Shown here piece by piece: positions 1-8,909 of a DNA stretch of 64,000 bases. Origin of the DNA: Asticcacaulis sp. YBE204. Its GTDB lineage: Bacteria; Pseudomonadota; Alphaproteobacteria; Caulobacterales; Caulobacteraceae. Below the pieces are notes generated by a model that worked only from the letters and a program-made list of their open reading frames with translations, searched no databases and had not been told where the DNA came from. A program made the position numbers and the translations under genes. Numbering within the stretch: position 1 is the stretch's first letter; each line of letters begins with the position of its first letter. The stretch is taken from NCBI RefSeq assembly GCF_000495855.1, contig NZ_AWGF01000004.1:186001-250000 (forward strand). Direction: 5' to 3'.

Positions 1-1
1 C

Positions 2-1051
2 GCGCCTCTGACGCCGTGCGAATATGCACGATATCAGATCGCCCGACGCGACAAATCGCTCAGCGAGGCGTTTGCCTTTTACGAGCAGAAGAAATATCCG
101 GAGGCAATGAGCCGGTTCCAGACGGCCTATACGAAGGTCGGTTACGACATTGCCGGTCTGATGCTGGGCGACATGTATCGCAAGGGGCAGGGCGTGCCGC
201 GCGACATGGCCAAGGCCATCGGCTGGTATCGCAAGGTGGCGGAAAAGGCCATCCATCAGCAGGAACCCTTCGATCCGAAAAAACCGACAGCGATGAGCCC
301 GCGCGTCGAGGCGGCGATGATGCTGGCACAGATTTACCTCGCGGGCGACGGCGTGCCGCAGGATTATAAGACCGGCCTGCGCTATGTCGAACAGGCCAGC
401 GCCATCGGATACGTGCCCGCGACCAAACTGGCCGGTGATTTCTACTACAAGGGTATCGGCACGGCGAGGAACCTGAAAAAGGCCGTCAAAAACTACGAGA
501 CGGCGGCGCTTCTGGGTTATGCGCCGGCTCAATATGCGTGGGCCGAAATCCTTTACGACGGCGAAGAGGGCATCAAGGCCGATCCGGGCAAGGCACGCGA
601 ACTCTATGCGTTGGCGGCGCAGGGTGGTAACGCGGGCGCCCAGTATCAGATGGCGGTTTTCTACGATACGGGCGACGGGGTAAAGGCCGATGCGAAGACG
701 GCGCTGATCTATTACAAGGATGCAGCGCTCGGCGGCGACGCCGATGCCCAGAACGCTATCGGCACCTGGTTCTATCAGGGCGATGCTCTGCTGCCCAAGG
801 ATCAGGTCGTCGCGCGCAAGTGGTTTGAAACGGCGGCACAGACCGGCCATTCGGAGGCCGCGTTCAATCTGGCGGTCATGTACGCCAGAGGCGAGGGCGG
901 TGCGAAGGATCTGGTCAGGGCGTGGCTGTGGTTCGATGTGGCGCGCCGGACAGGCCATCCCAACGCGGCGGTCGCGGGTAAGCAGATCGAGGCGCAGATG
1001 ACCGAGGTCGAAAAGGCTGAACTGGCCAAGGTGCTGGCGCCGAAAACCTAA
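2..1051 (+). CDS. Sel1-repeat (TPR-like) protein, 5'-truncated
   Basis: The reading frame is open to the first base of the window, so the N-terminus is missing. The visible 349 residues consist almost entirely of Sel1-like repeats of about 36 residues with the usual A-x2-L-G-x2-Y-x2-G-x-G-V pattern, for example AGLMLGDMYRKGQGV, AAMMLAQIYLAGDGV and AAFNLAVMYARGEGG, about seven in all. Sel1 arrays form alpha-solenoids that act as protein-binding scaffolds. In Caulobacterales and rhizobia many are exported and linked to envelope or signalling functions. No catalytic domain is visible. An ATG at 107 would be a poor start because conserved repeat-like sequence (SLSEAFAFYEQKKYPEA) lies upstream of it. 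The partner and role are unknown. Confidence 0.8.
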   Translation, partial: APLTPCEYARYQIARRDKSLSEAFAFYEQKKYPEAMSRFQTAYTKVGYDIAGLMLGDMYRKGQGVPRDMAKAIGWYRKVAEKAIHQQEPFDPKKPTAMSPRVEAAMMLAQIYLAGDGVPQDYKTGLRYVEQASAIGYVPATKLAGDFYYKGIGTARNLKKAVKNYETAALLGYAPAQYAWAEILYDGEEGIKADPGKARELYALAAQGGNAGAQYQMAVFYDTGDGVKADAKTALIYYKDAALGGDADAQNAIGTWFYQGDALLPKDQVVARKWFETAAQTGHSEAAFNLAVMYARGEGGAKDLVRAWLWFDVARRTGHPNAAVAGKQIEAQMTEVEKAELAKVLAPKT

Positions 1052-1099
1052 TTGCGTTTGCCGCGTCTTGCCGGATAAGCAGGGCCGGGAGGACATACC

Positions 1100-2011
1100 A
1101 TGTGGCAGCCGTCTGAGATTTACCCCGATCCGTCGATCGAGATCCTCGATCCGCGCTTTGAGCGCTACAGTTTGTCCTTGTCGGCGGTCGAGAAACTGTA
1201 TGAGGGGACGCGGTGGGCCGAGGGGCCGGTGTGGTTCGGGGACGGACGCTACCTGCTGTGGAGCGATATCCCCAATAACCGGATGCTGCGCTGGAGCGAG
1301 GAGACCGGCGCGGTGTCGGTCTTTCGTCAGCCATCGGACTTCGCCAACGGCCACACGCGCGACCGGCAGGGGCGACTGATCACCTGCCAGCACGGCACGC
1401 GCTCGGTGACGCGGACGGAATACGATGGGACGATCACGACTCTGGCCAGCCACTATGACGGCAAGCGGCTCAATTCGCCTAACGACGTGGCGGTCAAAAG
1501 CGACGGTTCGGTGTGGTTCACCGATCCGCCGTTCGGTATCTTGAGCGACTATGAGGGCTATCGTGCCGAGGCGGAACTGCCGACGAATGTTTATCGTCTT
1601 AGGGACGATCAGTTGACGGTGGTGACGGACGCTATCGACCGACCGAACGGCATCTGTTTTTCGCCGGACGAGACGCGGTGCTACATCGCACAGTCGGGGA
1701 CGAAAAAGCTGATCTGGGTGTTCGATGTCGAAGGCGATGCGCTGACGAACGGGCGCGTCTTTGTCGACTGTGGACCGGGCCAGCCGGATGGATTTCGCTG
1801 CGACGAAGATGGCAATCTGTGGTGCGGCTGGGGTGGCGGGCCGGGCCTGAACGGGGTGCGGGTGTTCGCTCCGGAAGGTACGGCCATCGGCCATATCCAC
1901 CTGCCCAATCGCTGCGCCAATCTGTGTTTCGGCGGCAAGGCCAGGAACCGCCTGTTCATGACGGCGGGGCAGTCGCTGTTTGCGCTCTATGTGAATACGC
2001 GCGGGGCTTAA
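1100..2011 (+). CDS. SMP-30/gluconolactonase/LRE family protein
   Basis: This 303-residue protein has the motifs of the six-bladed SMP-30 beta-propeller: RWAEGPVWF (Glu41), NSPNDV (Asn128), RPNGICFSPDE (Asn183) and QPDGFRCDEDGN (Asp230). These match the four divalent-metal ligands of the family. Members hydrolyse sugar lactones such as gluconolactone. The substrate cannot be told from sequence, and a lactonase in sugar-acid catabolism is the default inference. There is no signal peptide, so it is probably cytoplasmic. It starts 48 bp after the Sel1 gene with a GGGAGGACATACC leader upstream of ATG, and may be cotranscribed with it. The end overlaps the convergent kinase gene by 4 nt. Confidence 0.85.
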   Translation: MWQPSEIYPDPSIEILDPRFERYSLSLSAVEKLYEGTRWAEGPVWFGDGRYLLWSDIPNNRMLRWSEETGAVSVFRQPSDFANGHTRDRQGRLITCQHGTRSVTRTEYDGTITTLASHYDGKRLNSPNDVAVKSDGSVWFTDPPFGILSDYEGYRAEAELPTNVYRLRDDQLTVVTDAIDRPNGICFSPDETRCYIAQSGTKKLIWVFDVEGDALTNGRVFVDCGPGQPDGFRCDEDGNLWCGWGGGPGLNGVRVFAPEGTAIGHIHLPNRCANLCFGGKARNRLFMTAGQSLFALYVNTRGA

Positions 2012-3222
2012 ACTTGCTTTAGACCGAATTCAAAACAGGCACCGGACAGGCGATCAGGATCGCCGGGAACGGCGGCCTTGAGCGTCAGTGCGCCGCCGTG
2101 GCCCTGCACGATCTGTTTGGCAAGGCTCAGGCCGACGCCGGTGCCGGTGGCCTTGGTCGTATAGAAGGGCAGAAAGACCTGATCGGCGTCGCCGGTCGGG
2201 ATACCCTTGCCGGAATCTTCGATGCGAAGGCAGACCGTACCCTCGACCTCGCGCACGCTCAGGCGCACACGCGGGTTGGGAACCTCCAAAGCCGCCTGCG
2301 CGCCGTTGTTGAGCAAATTACCCGCGCACAGCCACATCTGATCTTCGTCCATCAGGACGGTGGCCGTCGCGCGGTCGCACTCGAACACGACGCCCTTGTC
2401 GCTCCACTGCGCGGTGAAGCTCTCGCGCAGCACATCGAGCCACTCATCCAAGGCCACGGGCTGCATGACCGGCGGCGGTAGGCGCGTCAGGGCGCGGTAG
2501 GCGTTGATGAAATCGTGCAGGCCTTCGGTCCGCGCCACCACGCGTTCCAAAGCCTTCGCGGCGGCGGCGCGGGCTTCGGGTGTGTCGTCGCCGAGCAGAT
2601 CGAGTGCGCTCTTGCTCATCGACGCGACGGGTGTCAGGGCGTTCATCAGTTCGTGGTTCAGCACGCGCAACAGGTCGCGTAAGGCGGTCGCTTCGGCGGC
2701 GCGCACGTCGGCGGAAATGTCGGTCAGGACGGCGAGGTGCGAGGTCTGCTGCGGCTCGACCATTTCGGCGCGGTGCACCGCATAGGTCGCACCTTTCCAG
2801 CGCACCTGACCGCCCAAGCCGGTGAGCGCGCCATCGCCGCCGAGCAGCACCTTGCGGCTGGCGACGGGGAGCGCATAGGCGACGTCGAACAGGCTGCGCG
2901 CGGCGCGATTGACGGCGATCAGTTGCCCGTCCTCGGTTTGCAGCAGCAACGGCGAGGGCGTCTCGTCGAGCAGCAGTTGCAGACGACGGCGGTTCAGTTC
3001 CGACGGGAAGGTCGAACCGGGGGCCAGACGATTGAGCAGCCGCTCGCGCGTCAGATTCAACGCCGTCAGGCTGAGACCCAGCACCGCCAGTCCGAGCGCA
3101 CCGAGACCACACAACAGGGCGCTGGCGAACAGGCCGCGCGTCAGGGCCAGCCAGCTTAGGGCGCCGAGGATGAACACCCCGATCTGGGCGCCGAGCGCGA
3201 GGAGGAGGCGTCTATAGTCCAT
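2008..3222 (-). CDS. NtrY/NtrB-like membrane sensor histidine kinase
   Basis: The 404-residue protein has two predicted N-terminal membrane helices (about 5-28 and 32-55), a PAS-like region (about 80-175), a dimerisation/phosphoacceptor helix with the His in LLRVLNHELMNALTP, and a HATPase domain with N box (NLLNNGAQAAL), G1 (DSGKGIP) and G2 (GTGVGLSLAKQI). The HELMNALTP box resembles NtrY-type kinases. It overlaps the upstream response regulator by 11 nt, so the two form one minus-strand operon. That operon diverges from a MacAB-like ABC exporter, and regulation of the exporter is the natural inference. The periplasmic part is almost absent, so the signal may be membrane-linked or cytoplasmic. 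Confidence 0.88.
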   Translation of the reverse strand: MDYRRLLLALGAQIGVFILGALSWLALTRGLFASALLCGLGALGLAVLGLSLTALNLTRERLLNRLAPGSTFPSELNRRRLQLLLDETPSPLLLQTEDGQLIAVNRAARSLFDVAYALPVASRKVLLGGDGALTGLGGQVRWKGATYAVHRAEMVEPQQTSHLAVLTDISADVRAAEATALRDLLRVLNHELMNALTPVASMSKSALDLLGDDTPEARAAAAKALERVVARTEGLHDFINAYRALTRLPPPVMQPVALDEWLDVLRESFTAQWSDKGVVFECDRATATVLMDEDQMWLCAGNLLNNGAQAALEVPNPRVRLSVREVEGTVCLRIEDSGKGIPTGDADQVFLPFYTTKATGTGVGLSLAKQIVQGHGGALTLKAAVPGDPDRLSGACFEFGLKQV

Positions 3223-3760
3223 GCTTTTCCATGCGCCGGTAAAGCGCCGCCCGTGTCAGGCCCAAGTCCTTAGCCGCCGATGAAATGTTGAACTGATGCC
3301 GCTCCAGTGCCGCCTTGATCAGGTCGCGCTCGGAGCGTTCGAGGTTGAGATCCTTGGGCGGCGTATTGGTCGGCACCCGGCGGGGCGTGTCGATGGCAGC
3401 GCGGATGGAGGCCAGAAACCGGTCGTTGTTCCACGGCTTGACGACGAAATCCTGCGCCCCCATGCGCATGGCCTGAATGGCGATACTCATGCCGGAATGG
3501 CCGGTGACGATGACCACGGCGAGGTCGGGCGTCTTCGCCAGACGCTCCTGCAAAAAGGCCAGACCGGCTTCGCCTGAGGTGTCGCCGCGCCGGTAGTTGA
3601 GATCGAGCAGCAATATATCTACCGGCTGCGCATCGAGCACGGCGCGGGCTTCGTCCGGCGTCTGGGCCTTGAGGAAAGTAAAGCCTTGCCGCGCCAAAAC
3701 CAGCTCCGCCGAGGCGAGAATATCGGCATCGTCATCGAGGAAAAGAGCGGTCAGGGACAT
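3212..3760 (-). CDS. Receiver + Fis-type HTH response regulator (no AAA+ domain)
   Basis: The protein is 182 residues from the ATG at 3760, giving MSLTALFLDDD; an in-frame TTG at 3820 adds 20 residues without family character. It has a CheY receiver (acidic pair DDD near residues 9-11, phosphoacceptor Asp in DILLLDLNYRRGD, Thr in VIVTGHS, Lys in VVKPW) and a C-terminal Fis-like helix-turn-helix (SSAAKDLGLTRAALYRRM). The sigma54-interacting AAA+ module that normally sits between these domains in NtrC-type regulators is absent, as in the PrrA/ActR/RegA type. It is paired with the downstream kinase and likely controls the divergent efflux operon, itself, or both. Confidence 0.88.
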   Translation of the reverse strand: MSLTALFLDDDADILASAELVLARQGFTFLKAQTPDEARAVLDAQPVDILLLDLNYRRGDTSGEAGLAFLQERLAKTPDLAVVIVTGHSGMSIAIQAMRMGAQDFVVKPWNNDRFLASIRAAIDTPRRVPTNTPPKDLNLERSERDLIKAALERHQFNISSAAKDLGLTRAALYRRMEKHGL

Positions 3761-3877
3761 GTTCGAAATCGGACACTCAGGGCAGCGGGAATGAGGTGAT
3801 TTTGGGTGTAAAATCGTCAAAAATCAAGCAAAATGAATTATTTATATGAATTGAAAGGCGCGTGTTAGCCTTTTAAC
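3761..3877. promoter_or_regulatory. Divergent AT-rich promoter region between RR and ABC exporter
   Basis: This 117-bp gap separates the response regulator from the divergent exporter operon. It is AT-rich toward the exporter side and holds a short inverted repeat, GATTTT-gggtgt-AAAATC (3798-3815), a candidate operator. The placement suggests the regulator acts here. No sigma70 boxes could be assigned with confidence. Confidence 0.4.
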
Positions 3878-5176
3878 ATGACCGATACTGCCCTCAATTC
3901 CCCCAAACCCGTTATGGATCGCCGCGTCGCGCCCAGATGGTACAAGCGCCGTCCGTTTCAGATCGGCGCGGCGCTCGGCGTCGTGGCCGTCGTCGCCGTG
4001 GCGATCATGACCCTGACGCCAGCGTCCGGCACCGTGACCGTCGAGGCATCGTCGCTCGATATCGGCGAGGTCGTCCGCGCGCCGTATCAGGATTATGTGC
4101 CGCTGCGCGCCGAGGCCATCCCGCTGAAGACGACCTATATCACCGCCGAAACGAGCGGTCGTGTCGAGTCGATCGCGATCAGCGACGGTGATCCGGTGGT
4201 GACCGGACAGGCCCTGGCCTATCTGGCCAACCCGTCCCTGACTCTGGAGGTCTCGGCCCGCGAAGCCGATATCTCCGCCCGCCTGAGCGACAACAACAAC
4301 CAGCTCATGGCGTTGAAAACGGCGCAGGAAAACCGCGAACAGGCGCTCGCCGACACGACCTATGCGCTGAACAAGGCCGAGCAGGAATTGCAGAAGCGCG
4401 AGACCCTGCGCGACCGTAACGTCATCAATGATGCCGCCGTCAAACCCTATGCCGACGAGGTCGCCTATCAGCGCCAGCGTCTGGCGTCGATCCGCTCCGC
4501 GCAGGCCCCAGACGCGCAGTTCTATGCCAGTCAGCGCCAGCAGGTGATCAGCAATGGCGGCGACCTGCGCCGCAATCGCGAGGAGGTCCGCCGCGGCCTT
4601 AGCGCCCTGACCCTGAGCGCCCCGGCGCAGGGTCGGCTGACCGCGTTCACCCTAAAACCCGGTCAGGCGGTGAAAGCGGGTGATCCCATCGGGCAGGTCG
4701 ATTCGGAAGGGGCCTATAAGCTTCGTGCCGAGGTCGACGAATTCTACCTGTCGCGGCTGTCGAACGGCCTGACCGCGCAGGCGCGCATCCACGATCAGCC
4801 GGTCGCCGTGCGCCTGTCCAAGGTCTTTCCGCAGGTGACCAATGGCCGCGTGGTGGTCGAGCTGGAATTTATCGGCCCGCCACCCGCCGATTTGAAACGC
4901 GGCGAGGCGGTCGATATTCGTCTGTCGCTGGGCAAGACGCAGGTGGCGACGCTGGCCCCGGCGGGCGCGTGGCTCAACGATACCGGCGGGGCCTCGGTCT
5001 TCGTGCTGAATACCAAGGGCGACAAGGCCACGCGCCGCGCCGTGACCGTGGGCCGCCGCAATCCGGAACAAGTCGAAATCCTCAGCGGGCTTAGGGACGG
5101 CGAACGCATCGTCGCCGGCGGCACGCCAAATTTTCAAAAAGCCGAACATTTGATTCTCAAGGGCAATTCCCAATGA
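3878..5176 (+). CDS. HlyD/MacA-like periplasmic adaptor of ABC exporter
   Basis: The 432-residue protein has an N-terminal membrane anchor (about 27-48), a biotinyl-lipoyl-like half motif (VESIAISDGDPVVTGQAL), a long coiled-coil hairpin (about 120-215), the second lipoyl half (LSAPAQGRLTAFTLKPGQAV), beta-barrel sequence, and a C-terminal membrane-proximal domain (VTVGRRNPEQVEILSGLRDGERIV). This is the layout of membrane fusion proteins that link an inner-membrane ABC exporter to an outer-membrane channel. It overlaps the next gene by an ATGA junction. No TolC gene is nearby, so the channel would be encoded elsewhere. Confidence 0.88.
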   Translation: MTDTALNSPKPVMDRRVAPRWYKRRPFQIGAALGVVAVVAVAIMTLTPASGTVTVEASSLDIGEVVRAPYQDYVPLRAEAIPLKTTYITAETSGRVESIAISDGDPVVTGQALAYLANPSLTLEVSAREADISARLSDNNNQLMALKTAQENREQALADTTYALNKAEQELQKRETLRDRNVINDAAVKPYADEVAYQRQRLASIRSAQAPDAQFYASQRQQVISNGGDLRRNREEVRRGLSALTLSAPAQGRLTAFTLKPGQAVKAGDPIGQVDSEGAYKLRAEVDEFYLSRLSNGLTAQARIHDQPVAVRLSKVFPQVTNGRVVVELEFIGPPPADLKRGEAVDIRLSLGKTQVATLAPAGAWLNDTGGASVFVLNTKGDKATRRAVTVGRRNPEQVEILSGLRDGERIVAGGTPNFQKAEHLILKGNSQ

Positions 5177-5853
5177 TCGAACTGAAACACGTCTCCCGTC
5201 TCTATCGCTCCGACGAGATCGAAACGACGGCCCTGCACGACATCACCCTGACCATCCGGCGCGGTGAATTCGTCGCCATCATGGGGCCGTCGGGCTGCGG
5301 GAAATCGACCCTGCTCAACACGCTGGGGACCATCGACCGGCCGACGTCGGGGCAGTATCTGTTCGACGGCACCGATCTGGCGCAGTTGCCGGAAACGGGG
5401 CTGGCGAAACACCGCGCCAAGCATCTGGGCTTCATCTTCCAGAGCTTCAATCTGGTCGACGACCTGACCATCTATGAGAATATAGAACTGGGGCTTTTGT
5501 ACCGCGAAGGCCGCAAGGGCTCGCGCCGTCAGGCCATCGAAGCGGCCATGGATCGCGTCGGCATCGCCCACCGCGCGCGTCATTTTCCGCACCAGCTTTC
5601 GGGCGGTCAGCAGCAGCGTGCGGCCATTGCCCGCGCCATCGTCGGTGAGCCCGACCTGATCCTCGCCGACGAACCGACCGGCAATCTGGATACCGAAAAC
5701 GGCGCGCAGGTGATGGATATCCTGCGCGGGTTGAACGCGGCGGGCGCCACCATCATCATGGTCACCCACTCGCCCAGCCACGCCGATCAGGCCACGCGCC
5801 GCATCGACATCCTCGATGGCCAGCTGGTCGCTTCCGTCGCGCAGGTGCTGTGA
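5173..5853 (+). CDS. MacB/LolD-type ABC transporter ATP-binding protein
   Basis: The 226-residue stand-alone nucleotide-binding domain carries Walker A GPSGCGKST (38-46), a Q loop in FIFQSFNLV, the signature LSGGQQQR, Walker B LILADEPTGNLD and an H loop (MVTHSP). The sequence belongs to the LolD/MacB/FtsE branch, whose members work with FtsX-fold permeases and use the ATP cycle for mechanotransmission or efflux. It starts inside the ATGA overlap with the adaptor gene and ends in a TGATG overlap with the permease gene, so the three subunits are translationally coupled. Confidence 0.93.
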   Translation: MIELKHVSRLYRSDEIETTALHDITLTIRRGEFVAIMGPSGCGKSTLLNTLGTIDRPTSGQYLFDGTDLAQLPETGLAKHRAKHLGFIFQSFNLVDDLTIYENIELGLLYREGRKGSRRQAIEAAMDRVGIAHRARHFPHQLSGGQQQRAAIARAIVGEPDLILADEPTGNLDTENGAQVMDILRGLNAAGATIIMVTHSPSHADQATRRIDILDGQLVASVAQVL

Positions 5854-8300
5854 TGTGGCGCTCGACCTTTACGGCCTTTTATCGCTCCTTTACACGCCAT
5901 CCGCTCTATGCCCTGCTGAACCTGCTGGGTCTGAGTTTCGGCATAGCCGTCTTTATTGCTTTGAGCCTGCTTTACCGTTTCGAGACCGGCTATGAGTCGT
6001 GGAGCAGCGAACGCGATACGACCTACACCATCGGCGGGCAGTATTTCTTTCCCGGTATGCCGAACGACATCTTCGTCGGCTCGATGGGCGGCCTGCTCGA
6101 TGAACTGAAGACCGCCTATCCGCATCTGGAGGGCACGCGCGACTGGAACAACAGCGTCACCGTGCATAAGGGAGCCGAGGTTTACGGCGAACAGATCGAA
6201 CTGGTCGATGGTAACTATCTGAGTTTCTTCAATGTGCCCTTGCGGCACGGCGATACGAAGACCGCGCTGGCCTCGCCCGACAGCGTGGCGGTTTCGGAAG
6301 AGAAGGCGCGCAAATATTTCGGCACGATCGATGCCGTAGGACGGACGATTACCCTCAGCGACGAGGAGGGACGTAAAACCTACGTGGTCAGCGCCGTGAT
6401 CCGCGACCTGCCCAAAAACACCGACATGAAGATGGACTTCGTCAGGCTTCTGACGAAGCAGCGCATGAGCGAGGAGTCGGCTTGGCACAAGTGGGGCTCC
6501 GTTCAACTCGTCACCTATTTCAGGTTCGCCGATCCGGCGCAGGCCGCCGCCCTGCAAAAACAGTTTCCGGGCTTCATCGACCGTCAGGTCGGCGATCGCT
6601 TCGGCGACGACGTGACGGGCAGCAAGATCATGGCTCTGCATCTGGTACCGCTGGCCGATGCGCACCTGATCGACCCGAAACAGAAGGCGGCCATTGTGTC
6701 GCTGGGTCTGGTCGGTGTCGTGGCGCTGGGGCTGGCCCTGATCAACTACATCAATCTGGCGACCGCGCGGGCGGGATTGCGGGCACGGGAAGTCGCGGTA
6801 CGCAAGACGCTGGGGGCCCGTCCCGGCGCGCTGCGCTTGCAGTTCCTCGGCGAAGCGGCCCTGACCCTGTTGCTGGCCTTCCTTATCGGTCTGTCGCTGG
6901 TCGAGTTGAGCTTGCCCGCCATCAATGCCGTCGGCGGGCTGAGCCTTAAGCTCGACTATGTCAGCGAAGGCGCGTGGGTCGCGGGCCTGCTGGCCGTCGT
7001 CATGGCGGCGGGGCTTGTGGCGGCCATCTATCCGGCCTTTGCCCTGTCGGCATTCAAGCCGGCGCAGGTGCTGGCGTCGAGCCGCACCCCCGCCGGTGGC
7101 CGCGCCGGGGTGCGTCTGCGCGAAGCGCTGGTGGTCATGCAGTTCACCACGGTCGTCATCGCCTTCGTCCTGATGCTGGGCTTTACCACGCAGATCGACC
7201 ATATGCAGAAAGCCGATCTGGGCTTCAGCCGCGAAGGTCTGCTATTGGTCAATTCGACCCGATATACGGCTATCACCGATAGCCAGCGCGATAGCTATAT
7301 CTCCGCGGCCCGGGCTTTGCCGCACGTCAAACGGGTCACTATCGGCAACGCGATACCGGGGGATCAGTCGAGCACCAGCAACAGCAACATCGTCCGCCCC
7401 GGACAGACCGACAGCGCGACGGCCTCACCGACCGTCAACTGGTCGGTCGTCGGGCCCGACTATTTCCAGCTTCTGGGGACGAAGCTTGTCGCCGGACGTC
7501 TGTTCGATGTGCGTTATGGCGGCGATCAGATGTGGCGCACCGACGAAGAAAGCCGCGAGGAAGGCCGGGTGACTAATGTCGTCATCAGTCGCCTGACCGT
7601 CAAGCGGATGGATTATGCCTCGCCTCAGGCCGCCATCGGTCAGATCGCGCGTTTCGCCAACCGTCAGGTGCGCATCGTCGGCGTGGTCGAGGACATGCGC
7701 TTCTATCACCCGACGGACGAGATTCAGGCCAAGCTGTACCTGTTCGATGCGCATCCGAATAACAACCCGGTCACCTTCGTGCGTTATCAGGGCCTGTCCG
7801 AACCGCAGATGCGTGCGCAATTGCAGCAGGTCTGGCGGCGGATCGCGCCGGACGTGCCTTTTGAAAGCACATCGGCCAGCGCCAATCTCGACAAATACTA
7901 TAAGCCGGAACGCGACCGTTCGAACCTCTTCAGCATCGGCGCGGGGATCGCGGCGCTGATCGGTTGTATCGGGCTTTACGGCATGGCGGCGTTCAATACG
8001 TCGCGCCGGGTGCGCGAAATCGGGCTGCGCAAGGTGCTGGGGGCGTCGCGCGGCAAGGTCGTCGGCCTGCTGATCGGGCAGTTCCTAAGGCCGGTCGTCG
8101 TGGCCAGCGGTCTGGCGGTGCCGCTGGCCTGGCTGGCCCTGCGCCACTGGCTGTCGCAGTTCGATGACGCCATCGCCATCAGCCCGTGGTTCTTCGTGGC
8201 AGCGATCGTCGGCGGGCTGCTGATCGCGCTCGGTACGGTCGGCGGGCTGGCTCTGATCAGCGCCTCGATCGAACCGGGCAAGGCGCTCCGGCACGAATAG
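5853..8300 (+). CDS. FtsX-domain ABC transporter permease, large (MacB-like)
   Basis: The 815-residue inner-membrane protein starts at the ATG in the TGATG junction (a GTG one codon upstream is possible). It contains two tandem MacB/FtsX halves: a membrane helix near residues 18-40, a periplasmic core, a three-helix FtsX bundle (about 280-405), a second anchor and periplasmic domain (about 430-680), and a final FtsX bundle (about 695-810). FtsX motifs include REVAVRKTLGARPGALRLQF and VREIGLRKVLGASRGKVVGL. A duplicated layout of about 800 residues is known in Bacteroidetes, Xanthomonas and Caulobacterales efflux operons next to two-component systems. The exported substrate is unknown (antimicrobial peptide, lipid or drug are family possibilities). 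Confidence 0.88.
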   Translation: MWRSTFTAFYRSFTRHPLYALLNLLGLSFGIAVFIALSLLYRFETGYESWSSERDTTYTIGGQYFFPGMPNDIFVGSMGGLLDELKTAYPHLEGTRDWNNSVTVHKGAEVYGEQIELVDGNYLSFFNVPLRHGDTKTALASPDSVAVSEEKARKYFGTIDAVGRTITLSDEEGRKTYVVSAVIRDLPKNTDMKMDFVRLLTKQRMSEESAWHKWGSVQLVTYFRFADPAQAAALQKQFPGFIDRQVGDRFGDDVTGSKIMALHLVPLADAHLIDPKQKAAIVSLGLVGVVALGLALINYINLATARAGLRAREVAVRKTLGARPGALRLQFLGEAALTLLLAFLIGLSLVELSLPAINAVGGLSLKLDYVSEGAWVAGLLAVVMAAGLVAAIYPAFALSAFKPAQVLASSRTPAGGRAGVRLREALVVMQFTTVVIAFVLMLGFTTQIDHMQKADLGFSREGLLLVNSTRYTAITDSQRDSYISAARALPHVKRVTIGNAIPGDQSSTSNSNIVRPGQTDSATASPTVNWSVVGPDYFQLLGTKLVAGRLFDVRYGGDQMWRTDEESREEGRVTNVVISRLTVKRMDYASPQAAIGQIARFANRQVRIVGVVEDMRFYHPTDEIQAKLYLFDAHPNNNPVTFVRYQGLSEPQMRAQLQQVWRRIAPDVPFESTSASANLDKYYKPERDRSNLFSIGAGIAALIGCIGLYGMAAFNTSRRVREIGLRKVLGASRGKVVGLLIGQFLRPVVVASGLAVPLAWLALRHWLSQFDDAIAISPWFFVAAIVGGLLIALGTVGGLALISASIEPGKALRHE

Positions 8301-8322
8301 AGCCGTCTGGCGCTCGCATTAC

Positions 8323-8358
8323 CCATGCCCTCCCTGCCGTCCGGCGGGGAGGGCATGG
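8323..8358 (+). terminator. Strong hairpin after the ABC exporter operon
   Basis: A perfect 12-bp stem, CCATGCCCTCCC / GGGAGGGCATGG, with a 12-nt loop lies 22 bp after the permease stop. No U-tract follows, so it is either a transcript-stabilising 3' end or a Rho-assisted terminator. Its CCTCCC...GGGAGG core resembles the family-1 intergenic repeats found elsewhere in the window. Confidence 0.5.
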
Positions 8359-8909
8359 TCGTTCAGGGGGCGAATCACCGATCGGGTGAAGCGCTGTTGT
8401 TTGGTTCGTACTACAGGTTTGTTACGGTCAGGATATGGGCATTGCGTCCTTATCCCCCTGTCTTTCCTAGACCGAAAGCCGCGATCTATACTTTGACGAA
8501 AATTCCAACCAAAGCATTGCGCAGTAACGGTTTGCGATCACATTTAGTGAGACGTTTTCGCCTTAAGAAAGAAAAGCCATCGCGTCCATATTGATTTATA
8601 AAAAGCGACCTTTTCTAATAGTGTGAAAATATTTTTGTACCTAGACTTGTATGTTATTCAGTCTTGCCGTAGTTAAGGCTCACGATTAGACTTGTGGGTT
8701 GCAAACCCTGGCGTGGCCGCCTGTATTGCGCATCGCAAAGGCTGATCCGGTGCCGGTGTACTGCCTGCATGGCGCGTTTCGGGCAAGAGTAAAAGAGTAG
8801 TCGCAGGGTGCCGATAAGTGTCCTGCAATTTGATTTTCTGCAACGCTTGTGCGGAAATCACCTGTATCTGTTCGGGTGTGTTTTCCAGCGTTGCCTCAGA
8901 GGTAATGTA
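8359..8909 (+). promoter_or_regulatory. Long AT-rich upstream region of mucR
   Basis: These 550 bp hold no convincing gene; an open frame at 8325-8594 has no coding character. The stretch 8560-8700 is AT-rich and carries a 9-bp direct repeat TAGACTTGT at 8642-8650 and 8687-8695, plus the palindrome GGGTTGCAAACCC (8696-8708). MucR/Ros proteins bind AT-rich DNA and often repress their own promoter, so this is a plausible autoregulatory region with a long leader. This is inference. Confidence 0.4.

Noticed and set aside
5787-7202. A 471-codon minus-strand frame inside the ABC permease gene
   Set aside because: It is rich in His, Gln, Asp and Arg with no family pattern, the usual antisense shadow. 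The permease frame has clear FtsX motifs.
8325-8594. An 89-codon frame in the mucR upstream region
   Set aside because: There is no ribosome-binding site, no conserved pattern, and it begins inside a hairpin.
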